Counted from the stretch's first letter, positions 1 to 8,785 are shown. The stretch: 11,544 bases of DNA from Candidatus Woesearchaeota archaeon (GCA_007117405.1 SKGP01000088.1:1-11544), one strand, 5' to 3'. Program-made: numbers and translations. Notes: generated by a model from the letters alone, not told the origin.

Positions 1-1432
1 AATTATTTTTTAAATAATCAATAATAAGTCTGACTCCTCTACCCGTTCCAAATTCTGGAATATAGTATTCATCTTTTTTACTTCTTGCAGCTCCAGCTAT
101 ATCTAGATGAACCCATTTTACATCTTTTTCTATAAATTTCTCTAGGAATGCAGCTGCTGTAATTGTGCCACCATCCCTCCCTCCTATGTTTTTAATATCT
201 GAATATTTCCCTTTAATTAAATCTCTATGTTCATCATATATTGGAAGTTCCCAGACTCTCTCAAATGTTTTTTCTCCACTATCGAATATTTTGTTTTTCA
301 TTTCTTTATCGTTTCCAAGCATTGCAATTAATGAGGGTCCTAATGCCACAAGGCAGGCACCAGTGAGTGTTGCCATGTCAATTATTTTATTTGGTTGAAA
401 TTTTTTTTGAACATATGATAAACCATCAGCTAAGACAAGTCTACCTTCAGCATCTGTATTACCAATTTCGACACTTATACCATTATAACCTACATAGATG
501 TCTCCTGGTTTGTATGATTTAGCTGAAATTGAATTTTCTGCTGTGGGAATTACTAAAATTAGATTTTTTTTTAGTTTCATTTCTACTGCTGTTTTAAATA
601 TTGAATAGACACTTGCAGCCCCACCCATATCAGTTTTCATATCTTCTACATATCCAGTAGGTTTTAAATTTATTCCTCCAGTATCGAACGTAATTCCTTT
701 ACCCACAAGTGCTATTTTTTCTTTTGCATTTGGATTGCCTTCATATTCGCAAAGAATTAACCTTGGTGGATTTGCTGAACCTTTACCTACAGCATATAAA
801 AGATTTAGTTTTTCTTTTTGAATTTCTTTTTCATCTAGGGAAATAAATTTTAATTTATGTTTTTTTGAAAATTCTTTTACTATATTTTCTAATTTTATTG
901 GTGTTATTAAATCGGAATTTTCATTTACCAAGTCTCTTGCAATTTTAACATTTTTAGAAATTAAATTTACATTATCAATTATTTTTTGAAATTTTTTATC
1001 TATATTTAAATTTATATTTATTTTATTTTCTTTGTTTTCTTTTTTTAAGTATTTGTTAAATGAATAGTCTGAAAGACAAATTCCTTCTGATAATGCTTCT
1101 ATAGTTTCTTCTTTTTCATTTGGAATTTCTATGCTAATATTATATTCCTTTTTTCTTTTGATTATTTGAAATAGAATAGAACCTGTTTTTCTAATTTCTT
1201 CTAAGGTGAAATCTTTATTTAGTCCAATTAGCAGTATTTTTTGTTTTTCTATATGAAAGTAGATTGTTTCTTCATTTTTTCCTTCAAATGATGGGTATAA
1301 TCTAAGTGTTTTTTTTATTTTTTCTTTTAATTCTGTTGAAGTGTTTTTATTAAAAAAGGAAAGTTTTTTTTTTTCATTATATACAAAAATTGTATGTGTG
1401 TTTTCTATTTTTTTATTTATTTTTAGTTCCAT
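1..1432 (-). CDS. pepA: Leucyl aminopeptidase, peptidase family M17 (C-terminus cut by window edge)
   Basis: Cytosolic metallo-exopeptidase that removes N-terminal residues from peptides and serves peptide recycling. I translated this strand from the ATG at 1432-1430; 477 codons are open to the window edge with no stop. The M17 signature NTDAEGRL is at residues 325-332. K245, D250, D268, D327 and E329 match the two-metal site, and K257 and R331 match the catalytic Lys and Arg. All of these lie at a constant offset of five from bovine lens aminopeptidase numbering, so the catalytic domain is intact. The last visible residues (GTGRGVRLIIDYLKNN) are the usual family ending, so only a few residues should be missing. 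The N-terminal domain (about 1-150) is lysine-rich and divergent, as usual in M17. The gene follows the surface-protein gene on the same strand after 60 bases but has its own TATA box, which predicts a leaderless message. Confidence 0.95.
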   Translation of the reverse strand, partial: MELKINKKIENTHTIFVYNEKKKLSFFNKNTSTELKEKIKKTLRLYPSFEGKNEETIYFHIEKQKILLIGLNKDFTLEEIRKTGSILFQIIKRKKEYNISIEIPNEKEETIEALSEGICLSDYSFNKYLKKENKENKININLNIDKKFQKIIDNVNLISKNVKIARDLVNENSDLITPIKLENIVKEFSKKHKLKFISLDEKEIQKEKLNLLYAVGKGSANPPRLILCEYEGNPNAKEKIALVGKGITFDTGGINLKPTGYVEDMKTDMGGAASVYSIFKTAVEMKLKKNLILVIPTAENSISAKSYKPGDIYVGYNGISVEIGNTDAEGRLVLADGLSYVQKKFQPNKIIDMATLTGACLVALGPSLIAMLGNDKEMKNKIFDSGEKTFERVWELPIYDEHRDLIKGKYSDIKNIGGRDGGTITAAAFLEKFIEKDVKWVHLDIAGAARSKKDEYYIPEFGTGRGVRLIIDYLKNN

Positions 1433-1453
1433 ATATCTTTTTAATTATAATTA

Positions 1454-1461
1454 TTTATATA
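1454..1461 (-). promoter_or_regulatory. TATA box of pepA
   Basis: TATATAAA on the minus strand, centred 25.5 bases upstream of the pepA ATG. This spacing puts the archaeal transcription start on or next to the start codon. No Shine-Dalgarno-like sequence precedes the ATG. An alternative box, ATTTAAAT at 1473-1480, would give a leader of about 15-20 bases. Confidence 0.55.
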
Positions 1462-1492
1462 TTTTTTCTTGTATTTAAATATAATATATTTA

Positions 1493-3970
1493 TTATTTGA
1501 AATTTATGTCTTTTTCATCAAAATAAAGTCCTTCTTCTTCTCCTTCGTAAGTATCTCCGATATCTTCAGCTCTTGAGTTTCTTAGATATCTTATAATTAA
1601 GAGTGAAACAATAAGGAACGTTATTAATCCAATTATTAAGTAGAGCATTAATGAAGAACCTTCATCATTAAAATTATCAATATTTATCTCAATTGGTATC
1701 TTTTTTGCATAACCTGAATCTTCGTCCCTTATAATAATATTTGAATCTGTAGTATTTCCTATGTTTTTAAATAACTCTGGATTAGTTATTTTAAAGAATA
1801 CTTGTCTTGTATCTCCAGCAGCAATAATTTTTGTTTCTTCCGTTGGTGTTATAGCGTTTCTAAGGGGACCTTCAATTGAAAATGAGAATATCTTTCTCTC
1901 TGTGTCAAAATTATTTACATTTATTATGAAATCATCTAGTGAGATTAGATTTGCTGAATTTTCTATGGTGCTGAATGTTTCTTGAATAAAAGTAGAATTT
2001 AAAATAGAATTTTGTGAAAATTTGACACCCATGAAGTCACAATTCAGAACAAAATCAAAAACGCCTTCTTTTAAAGTTGGATTTTCAAGTATAATTTCTG
2101 TTGTTCTTTCGCTAATTGTTATTTCTTCTTTTTTATTATTAAATGGATTTGTATATGAACATGTTGCTGAAAAAGGATTATTTATCTCTTTTAATGGAAT
2201 TGTTATTTTGTCGTAATCCATTGAAAACGGTGCATTTATATTTCTTTCAATTGAAAATGGAGTTGGTCCTACAAGGTTAATTGGCATTTCTATTAATGTT
2301 ATTTCTCTGTTTTTGCTATCAAATCCTGTTAATTTAAGTGTTCCGGTTTTTTGTCCGTAGAATTTATCTGCAATTGATACTATAAATGATGTATTTTCTT
2401 TTCCAAATAGATCTCCTAAATTTTGAGAATAAGATAGATGTTTATCAATATCATTGCTGAAGGACAGTTTTATTCCTCTTATTGTGTAAACTGTCGGGTT
2501 TGTTATTGTAAAATTATTGGTTTCTTCTAAAATATTTTTTACTTCTATTGCAACATAAGGTTTTATTTGTTCTTTAATAGCAAGATAGGCATAGGTATTT
2601 TTTTGAATATCTCCCCAACCATTTACAGGTTCAAAATTGTAAACCCATTTTTTACCATCTCTTATATTTTCTGATGATGTTTGTTGTGAATTTTTTTGAA
2701 GACCAAGAATAGCCCAACTTGTTTTTATTATTCTGTTTGTATTAGACCCACTACCCCAAGAACCATCATTGTTTTGTGAAAATTTAATAAAATCTGTAAA
2801 ATCACTGTTAGATTTATAGAATAAATATCTACTAGTATCTAGAATTGAATCTGAATTATCAATGTATTTTTCTGCATTTCTTTCAATTTTGTAATTATTA
2901 ATATAATTTTCAATGAGTGTATAATCTTTTATTTGATTACCATATACAATTAAGGCATTAAGAGAACTTTCAAAATCACATCTTCCTGAGGTTCCAATAC
3001 ACGAAAATTTGTCGAAGTTGTATGTAATACTATTTGTGTTTTTAAATTCTTCAATTTTAATTAATCTATTTTCTGTGTTATATATTTCAAGATTTATGTC
3101 CACAGATCTTTCACAGTTTAAAGATATCTTTTCAGACGCTTTGTTATCTAGTGTTTCATATCCTTTTTCAAACTCATAATTTTTTTCAGTATCGTCGTCA
3201 ATTTTTAAACTACATCTTATAAACTCACTTTCATTAAACTCATAATCCATTTCTATTACGAATTTTGTGGGGTAATTTTCATTATTAATCATATTTCTTT
3301 CAAGATATGTTTTACCGTCATCAATGAGCCTAGATTTAATATCATAGCCTGCAAATTTTAAATTTTTAAGTATGTTTGTTGTTGTTCTCATATTACAAGT
3401 AGTTGCGGGCCAACACTTATTTTGATTATTTCTTGAATTTTTTAGCATATCATATACTTTTTCACTTAATATGCTGTTTTCAGTTTCCATATCATTTAAA
3501 ACAATTAGATAATAACTTAGTTCTTCACTTGTTAGAAAATCAATATTGTTTCCAATTACATGATTTATTAGTTCGGATTGCCTTTCTTTTTGGAAATGTC
3601 TGGTTATTTTTCTGAATTTGTTATCCAAAGTGTAAGAGATTTCAAGTTTTGGATTTGAGCAAAGAGCATTTTCAAGATTGAAATTTGTAAAATAACATCC
3701 TTTTTTATTTGTGTTTTTATATAATTCAAGTTCAGTACTTTCATTTTCACAAGATAATATCGCAGTTATATTTTGTGAATTTTCATCTGTACAGAATTCA
3801 AATGAGAGAAATTCATTTTCAAGATAACTGATTTTTTCGTGAATATTTTTTTGTTCATTGAAGTATGTTGGAGAAAATATTGTTAAAGAGTCTTGCGCAT
3901 ATGAAAACGACATAAATGCAATTATCCAAAATATCAAAATAAAGATGCTTTTTTTATATTTGCTATACAT
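1493..3970 (-). CDS. Secreted membrane-anchored protein with prenyltransferase/terpene-cyclase-like helical repeats
   Basis: An 825-residue protein of unknown function. The N-terminus is a signal peptide: basic YKK, hydrophobic residues 8-23, likely cleavage after A25 (SYA|Q). A single transmembrane segment near 775-797 precedes a short, strongly acidic cytoplasmic tail, so most of the protein faces outward. Residues about 395-425 (NNDGSWGSGS, then a TSWAILGL helix) and about 448-465 (GWGD, then TYAYLAI) match the QW-type repeat of the squalene-cyclase/prenyltransferase alpha-alpha toroid, also found in complement-like thioester domains. Weaker repeats lie near 188-213 (CWPATTCNMRTT) and 328-345. 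The DXDD acid motif of true cyclases is not visible, so cyclase activity is unlikely. Residues about 470-770 look beta-rich and Ig-like, with many N-X-S/T sequons. Paired cysteines (CWPATTC, CIGTSGRC, CSYT) may form disulfides. A surface or cell-contact role is an inference. Confidence 0.85.
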   Translation of the reverse strand: MYSKYKKSIFILIFWIIAFMSFSYAQDSLTIFSPTYFNEQKNIHEKISYLENEFLSFEFCTDENSQNITAILSCENESTELELYKNTNKKGCYFTNFNLENALCSNPKLEISYTLDNKFRKITRHFQKERQSELINHVIGNNIDFLTSEELSYYLIVLNDMETENSILSEKVYDMLKNSRNNQNKCWPATTCNMRTTTNILKNLKFAGYDIKSRLIDDGKTYLERNMINNENYPTKFVIEMDYEFNESEFIRCSLKIDDDTEKNYEFEKGYETLDNKASEKISLNCERSVDINLEIYNTENRLIKIEEFKNTNSITYNFDKFSCIGTSGRCDFESSLNALIVYGNQIKDYTLIENYINNYKIERNAEKYIDNSDSILDTSRYLFYKSNSDFTDFIKFSQNNDGSWGSGSNTNRIIKTSWAILGLQKNSQQTSSENIRDGKKWVYNFEPVNGWGDIQKNTYAYLAIKEQIKPYVAIEVKNILEETNNFTITNPTVYTIRGIKLSFSNDIDKHLSYSQNLGDLFGKENTSFIVSIADKFYGQKTGTLKLTGFDSKNREITLIEMPINLVGPTPFSIERNINAPFSMDYDKITIPLKEINNPFSATCSYTNPFNNKKEEITISERTTEIILENPTLKEGVFDFVLNCDFMGVKFSQNSILNSTFIQETFSTIENSANLISLDDFIINVNNFDTERKIFSFSIEGPLRNAITPTEETKIIAAGDTRQVFFKITNPELFKNIGNTTDSNIIIRDEDSGYAKKIPIEINIDNFNDEGSSLMLYLIIGLITFLIVSLLIIRYLRNSRAEDIGDTYEGEEEGLYFDEKDINFK

Positions 3971-4004
3971 ATATTTAACTTTGTTTATTTATAATTTATT
4001 ATGT

Positions 4005-4012
4005 TTTATAAT
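4005..4012 (-). promoter_or_regulatory. Possible TATA box of the surface-protein gene
   Basis: TTATAAAA on the minus strand is centred about 38 bases before the ATG at 3970 and would give a leader of about 12 bases. A second candidate, TTATAAAT at 3987-3994, is centred only 20 bases before the ATG, too close for this start codon. The assignment is uncertain. Confidence 0.3.
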
Positions 4013-4128
4013 TACTTATACATAATGAATTGAAATTAAGACTAATTATCTTATAGTTGTATTTGAATTTGTTTGTTTATTATAATACTTTATTTATAAA
4101 TGTAATATGTGCTAATTATTCACTACAC

Positions 4129-4143
4129 AAAAAGATTTATAAA
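4129..4143 (+). promoter_or_regulatory. 16S rRNA promoter (BRE plus TATA box)
   Basis: A purine-rich BRE (AAAAAGA, 4129-4135) directly precedes TTTATAAA (4136-4143). Transcription should begin near 4166, giving a leader of about 90 bases before mature 16S. It is the clearest BRE/TATA pair in the window, as expected for a stable-RNA gene. A weaker upstream box (TTTATAAA, about 4092-4099) could be an extra promoter. The rest of 3971-4128 is AT-rich with no gene that I can support. Confidence 0.7.
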
Positions 4144-4163
4144 CGAAAGTCCATTAATTTTAT

Positions 4164-4199
4164 TTACAAGTGAGCGAGTTGCTTAACTGTGACTTGTGA
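4164..4199 (+). other. Hairpin at the start of the 16S leader
   Basis: ACAAGT (4166-4171) pairs perfectly with ACTTGT (4192-4197), and one U-G and one U-A pair extend the stem. It begins where the rRNA transcript is predicted to start, so it would be a 5' terminal hairpin of pre-16S. I found no long complementarity between this leader and the sequence after 16S, so the usual archaeal flanking processing stem is not apparent. Confidence 0.4.
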
Positions 4200-4255
4200 T
4201 TGACGACAAAGCAAACACGTACTATAAATTGTATGTAACTCTAGGCAAAAAATTA

Positions 4256-5704
<1,449 letters not shown>

Positions 5705-5706
<2 letters not shown>

Positions 5707-5710
5707 TTTT
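5705..5710 (+). terminator. T6 tract directly after the 16S anti-Shine-Dalgarno
   Basis: Six T residues follow CACCTCC immediately. A T-run on the coding strand is the archaeal intrinsic termination signal, though here it may only mark the mature 3' end. The same CTCC-T6-AAAAT string recurs at 5885-5899. Confidence 0.35.
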
Positions 5711-5807
5711 AAAATAAAACAAACTACAAATTAATTTCTACTAACAATAAATAATAACTTAATAAGATTTGATTCTATTTTATACATGAAATTTAAATTA
5801 TTCAAAT

Positions 5808-5894
5808 CTGAACCTGCGGTATGAATTTTTCACTTCAGTGACAAATTTGTTCATTAATTTGGAACAAATTAAAGACAGATCAAGCTCCTTTTTT
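5808..5894 (+). ncRNA. Candidate small RNA resembling the 16S 3' end
   Basis: This unit of about 87 bases begins with GAACCTGCGG, continues through hairpin TCACT-TC-AGTGA (5830-5841) and a perfect 9-bp hairpin AATTTGTTC/GAACAAATT (5844-5852, 5862-5870), and ends in GATCAAGCTCC-T6. The TATA-like TTTTATAC is centred about 27-28 bases before 5808-5810, the spacing used by genes here, and T6 could terminate it. Known: CCTGCGG is the 3' strand of helix 45 in 16S. Inferred: it could be transcribed alone, or be part of the pre-16S trailer, or be a decayed duplication with no product. Nothing in the sequence alone separates these. Confidence 0.3.
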
Positions 5895-6017
5895 AAAATG
5901 AAAACAACAAAATATTACTTCTAAATAAATACAATTATTAAATAATGCGATTATTATATCGAATATTCTATTGTCTATCTATAAATGGATTGCTTTTTTA
6001 AAAGTTTCATAATAAAA

Positions 6018-6025
6018 TATATAAA
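6018..6025 (+). promoter_or_regulatory. TATA box of gatD
   Basis: TATATAAA preceded by an A-rich BRE-like stretch (AATAAAA) is centred 26.5 bases before the gatD ATG, predicting a leaderless transcript. It also shows that gatD does not depend on the rRNA promoter. Confidence 0.65.
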
Positions 6026-6047
6026 CAAGTAATTAGGATTAATACTT

Positions 6048-7304
6048 ATGAATACAAAGATTAAAGTAGAATTTAAGGGAGAAACTATTGAAGGAATTTT
6101 AATATCTGAATCTAGTGATATTGTTTCAATAAAACTTGATTCAGGATATAATGCTAATCTTAAAAAATCATCTATTAAAGAGATTTCTAGAAAGAATTTA
6201 AATAATTTAAATAAAAATTCTATTGTTTCAAAAAAGTCAATAAAAAAAGAAAAATTGCCTAAAATAACAATTATACATACTGGTGGGACAATCGCATCTA
6301 AAGTTGATTATTCTACGGGGGCTGTTTCTTCAAAGTTCACACCAGAAGAACTTTTGTCACTTTATCCAGAATTAAATCAAATAGCAGAGATATCTCCTAA
6401 AATGATAGGAAATTTGTTTTCTGAAGATATGAGATTTGCACATTATAATTTGATGCTTACAGAGATTAAAAAAGCTATTGAAAATCAGTCTATTGGTGTT
6501 ATAATTTCACATGGGACAGATACAATGCATTACACTTCTGCTGCCCTTGAGTATGCTGTTAAAAATTTACCAATACCAATATTGTTAGTTGGCGCACAGA
6601 GATCTTCAGATAGAGCATCATCAGATGCATATTCAAATTTGGTTACAGCAGTGAATTTTATCATAGAAAACTCTAAGAAATTAAATTCATATAAGAGAGT
6701 TGGAATCTGTATGCATAATTCAATTTCTGATAATTCCTTTGCTATATTTGATGGAATAAATGTGAAAAAGATGCATTCATCAAGAAGAGATGCTTTTAAA
6801 CAGATAAATTTCTTGCCTTTTGCAGAAATTGAGAATGGTAAAATAAAAATTTTAAGAAATGAGCTCTTATCTAAAAATGTTGATAAAAATTTTTCTTATA
6901 TTAAATATAATGAAAATCTTAAAATTGGTTTTCTAAAAGCACATCCTAACTTGTTTCCCGAAGAAATAAATTGTCTTTCTTTTTATGATGCAGTAATTAT
7001 TGAAGGGACAGGCCTTGGGCATTTGGGAATTAATGAAGTTGATTCAAATACAAAAATTCATTCTGAAAATTATGAAGCTTTAAAGAAACTTGCAAAAAAA
7101 ACCAAGTTAATTATGGGTGTACAGACTGTTTATGGGCAAACAAATATGAATGTTTACAGCTCAGGTAGGCATATTATAAAAGCCGGTGTTTTTGGAAATT
7201 TAATGGAATTAAATACCGAGACTTTATTTATAAGAGCAGCTTATTGTCTATCACAAAAAGATTGTTCTTTTGAGGAGTGTTGGGTAAAAAATTTAGAGAA
7301 TTAG
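6048..7304 (+). CDS. gatD: Glutamyl-tRNA(Gln) amidotransferase subunit D
   Basis: GatD is the amidase subunit of the archaea-specific GatDE complex, which converts Glu-tRNA(Gln) to Gln-tRNA(Gln) in the cytosol. GatD releases ammonia from glutamine or asparagine, and GatE binds the tRNA and activates the glutamate. The 418 residues are normal length. Residues 1 to about 50 form the small N-terminal beta domain that separates GatD from type I asparaginases, followed by a lysine-rich linker and an asparaginase-like domain from about 73. The active-site motifs are present: TGGT at 78-81, HGTDT at 155-159 (T157, D158) and the lysine in VKKMHSSRRDAF (K240 or K241). The conserved LVGAQRSSDRASSDAYSN block also fits GatD. 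The ATG lies 26.5 bases after a TATA box and is probably leaderless. gatE is not adjacent and must lie elsewhere. A plain asparaginase is less likely given the N-terminal domain. Confidence 0.95.
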   Translation: MNTKIKVEFKGETIEGILISESSDIVSIKLDSGYNANLKKSSIKEISRKNLNNLNKNSIVSKKSIKKEKLPKITIIHTGGTIASKVDYSTGAVSSKFTPEELLSLYPELNQIAEISPKMIGNLFSEDMRFAHYNLMLTEIKKAIENQSIGVIISHGTDTMHYTSAALEYAVKNLPIPILLVGAQRSSDRASSDAYSNLVTAVNFIIENSKKLNSYKRVGICMHNSISDNSFAIFDGINVKKMHSSRRDAFKQINFLPFAEIENGKIKILRNELLSKNVDKNFSYIKYNENLKIGFLKAHPNLFPEEINCLSFYDAVIIEGTGLGHLGINEVDSNTKIHSENYEALKKLAKKTKLIMGVQTVYGQTNMNVYSSGRHIIKAGVFGNLMELNTETLFIRAAYCLSQKDCSFEECWVKNLEN

Positions 7305-7337
7305 TTAAAACTTATTAACTCTAACTACTCTTTAGAG
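7303..7337. repeat. Two tandem small inverted repeats after gatD
   Basis: AGTTAA (7303-7308) pairs with TTAACT (7315-7320), and CTCTAA (7319-7324) pairs with TTAGAG (7332-7337). The first starts inside the gatD TAG stop, and the two share two bases so cannot both form completely. They could help 3' end formation, but no T-run follows directly. Confidence 0.35.
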
Positions 7338-7342
7338 ATAAA

Positions 7343-7350
7343 TTTATATA
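7343..7350 (+). promoter_or_regulatory. TATA box of the ATP-grasp gene
   Basis: TTTATATA is centred 26.5 bases before the ATG at 7373, the same spacing as for gatD and metG. It therefore predicts a leaderless start at 7373, not at the TTG at 7460, which would have a leader of about 87 bases. Confidence 0.55.
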
Positions 7351-7372
7351 TTTTGAAATTATTTTAATTTAT

Positions 7373-7459
7373 ATGTATTTAAAACAAAAATAAAAAAATA
7401 TTTCCTGTGAATATAGGAAATTAGCATCTTTAACTCATGATGATGACTATTTTTTAAAA
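7373..7459 (+). other. Probable 5' coding part of the ATP-grasp gene, interrupted by TAA
   Basis: The ATG at 7373 is in the same frame as the long ATP-grasp frame and sits where its TATA box predicts a leaderless start. It reads MYLKQK, then TAA at 7391-7393, then 22 open codons (KNISCEYRKLASLTHDDDYF and on) that run without a break into the long frame. The codons after the stop look coding. One base substitution (AAA, CAA or GAA to TAA) would explain the stop. Alternatives are a six-codon leader peptide with a restart downstream, stop readthrough, or an assembly error in the A-rich run. Confidence 0.45.
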
Positions 7460-8698
7460 TTGAATAATGAGTTGAAAAATGAAAATGTTTTTTATGGACA
7501 TAATAAAGATGTTGTAAGATTCTTTAATCAGCCTTTGTTTTTTGGGGATAAAGTATCAAAATATCTTCAGAGTCTGGTGGATGATACTAATTTTTTATTC
7601 AATCAATCATATTCTATAATAAATAGAGATAGTTCTTATTTGAAGTTTTTGGGGATTTCTCCAGAAATTATTGATTTGTCTAGGGATATTAATCCTGTTT
7701 CAATTTTTAGAATTGATGGGACTATATTAAAAGAGTCAAAAAAATTAATGTTTTTGGAATTTAATGCTAATAATCCTGGTGGGTTATACAATTCTGATAA
7801 TCTTGAAAAAATATTGCTTGAAAATGACCCAGCAATTAAGGGGTTGGAAGATAGGTATATAATTAAAAATTATAGAAGAATGGACGCTTTCTGCGATATG
7901 ATAATTTCAGGTTATAACCAATTTAAATTTAGGACTGGAAAGGATTTAGGCAATTTACTTTTGATACTTGGAAATAATAAAGAACCATCTATCGCATATG
8001 AACAGGTATCTAATTCACTGGAAAAAAAAGGATTTGAAGTTGCTTTTTCTAACTACGATGACAGGAATCTAATTTATGATGGTAGTTCGGTTTTTTTCAA
8101 TGGAAAAAAAGTTGCAATTATTAATAGAAGAGTTGAAAGTAAGGAGAGTTTTAGTAATTTGAAACATATTTCTAAAGCTTCCTTTAAAGATGATGTTTTC
8201 ATTATGAATAAATTTGCATCTTCAATTTTTGGCATGAAGAAATTTTTTTTGTTGCTTCAAGATCCTGATTTTCAATCAAAATTGAGTAAAAATTCTGTAG
8301 ATTTTATTAAGGAATATATACCTCAAACATTTGATTTTAATGACTTGGAATCTGTTTCAACTAAATATTTAATGGAGAATAGAGATAAATATGTAATTAA
8401 GCTCAATAATAGTGAACAGGGTGTTGGAGTTTTTGTTGGAAAAAATTATTCTTCTCTAGAATGGAAAAGTTTGATTCGACAGTTTAAGAAAAATCAGAAT
8501 CGACTTAAAAATTCAACAATTATTGTTCAAGAATTTTTAGATATGACAAAAATTAATTCAAGAGAATATGATTATAATCTATTGTCAATAAACGGTGTAT
8601 TTATGCCTTTTGCAAGAGTAGCTAAGGGGGAAAATATGAAAACAAATATTGCACAGGGAGGTCAATATATACCTTGTTTTAGTTTTTTTAAGAGTTAA
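7460..8698 (+). CDS. ATP-grasp ligase-like protein (start uncertain)
   Basis: Resembles the circularly permuted ATP-grasp/glutathionylspermidine-synthase-like group, which makes amide bonds through acyl phosphates; the substrate is unknown. The pre-ATP-grasp part contains FRIDGTIL followed by LEFNANNPGGL (about residues 82-110). ATP-binding features come later: K314 in YVIKLNNSEQGVGVF (glycine-rich loop), the strand IVQEF at 355-359 (E358 likely contacts adenine or ribose), and TNIAQGG at 395-401, where N396 is a likely Mg ligand. No signal peptide or membrane segment is seen. It was recognised from motifs alone, without a database match. The start is doubtful: 7460 is a TTG with no Shine-Dalgarno and no TATA box at leaderless distance, whereas the promoter points to the ATG at 7373, in the same frame but cut off by a TAA. 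The body is intact, so the gene may still be expressed. Its link to gatD upstream is position only. Confidence 0.7.
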   Translation: MNNELKNENVFYGHNKDVVRFFNQPLFFGDKVSKYLQSLVDDTNFLFNQSYSIINRDSSYLKFLGISPEIIDLSRDINPVSIFRIDGTILKESKKLMFLEFNANNPGGLYNSDNLEKILLENDPAIKGLEDRYIIKNYRRMDAFCDMIISGYNQFKFRTGKDLGNLLLILGNNKEPSIAYEQVSNSLEKKGFEVAFSNYDDRNLIYDGSSVFFNGKKVAIINRRVESKESFSNLKHISKASFKDDVFIMNKFASSIFGMKKFFLLLQDPDFQSKLSKNSVDFIKEYIPQTFDFNDLESVSTKYLMENRDKYVIKLNNSEQGVGVFVGKNYSSLEWKSLIRQFKKNQNRLKNSTIIVQEFLDMTKINSREYDYNLLSINGVFMPFARVAKGENMKTNIAQGGQYIPCFSFFKS

Positions 8699-8702
8699 CT
8701 AA

Positions 8703-8709
8703 TTTTTTT
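8703..8709 (+). terminator. T7 tract after the ATP-grasp gene
   Basis: Seven T residues begin four bases after the TAA stop, the archaeal type of intrinsic terminator without a required hairpin. Confidence 0.5.
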
Positions 8710-8727
8710 AGAATTCAAGTAAATAAC

Positions 8728-8776
8728 GGATTTAAAAGGTGTTTCGCAAATATCTACTAACCTTATTTTTAAATCC
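8728..8776. repeat. 10-bp inverted repeat between the convergent ATP-grasp and tRNA-Gly genes
   Basis: GGATTTAAAA (8728-8737) is the exact reverse complement of TTTTAAATCC (8767-8776), with a 29-base loop. An extra GG/CC pair is possible across a bulge. It lies where both converging transcripts should end, so a 3' end or termination role is likely. The T5 tract at 8766-8770 serves only the plus strand. Confidence 0.45.
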
Positions 8777-8785
8777 TTTGTTGAG

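Larger units (their letters stand above)
5711..6047 (+). other. Gene-free spacer after 16S
   Basis: A 337-base AT-rich spacer with no credible open frame. It holds an 8-bp inverted repeat (AGATTTGA 5765-5772 with TCAAATCT 5802-5809), a TATA-like TTTTATAC (5778-5785), the second 16S-tail copy with two internal hairpins, three T6 tracts (the first at its left border) and the gatD promoter. There is no tRNA-Ala and no 23S rRNA start. Confidence 0.8.

Noticed and set aside
165..398. Plus-strand open frame of 77 codons
   Set aside because: It is antisense to the conserved catalytic region of the M17 aminopeptidase.
1..1432. The missing stop codon of the aminopeptidase read as gene truncation
   Set aside because: The frame is open to the window edge and the visible end matches the family C-terminus, so the cut is from the window, not the gene.
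5983..6004. A possible third copy of the 16S tail (ATGGAT, TG, then CTTTTTTAAAA)
   Set aside because: Only an ATGGAT and a T6A4 run are shared, with no GC-rich block. This is expected by chance in AT-rich DNA beside the true second copy.
7437..7443. C-box-like ATGATGA suggesting a C/D box guide RNA
   Set aside because: No CUGA D box lies at a suitable distance on the same strand, and the stretch reads as codons for His-Asp-Asp-Asp.
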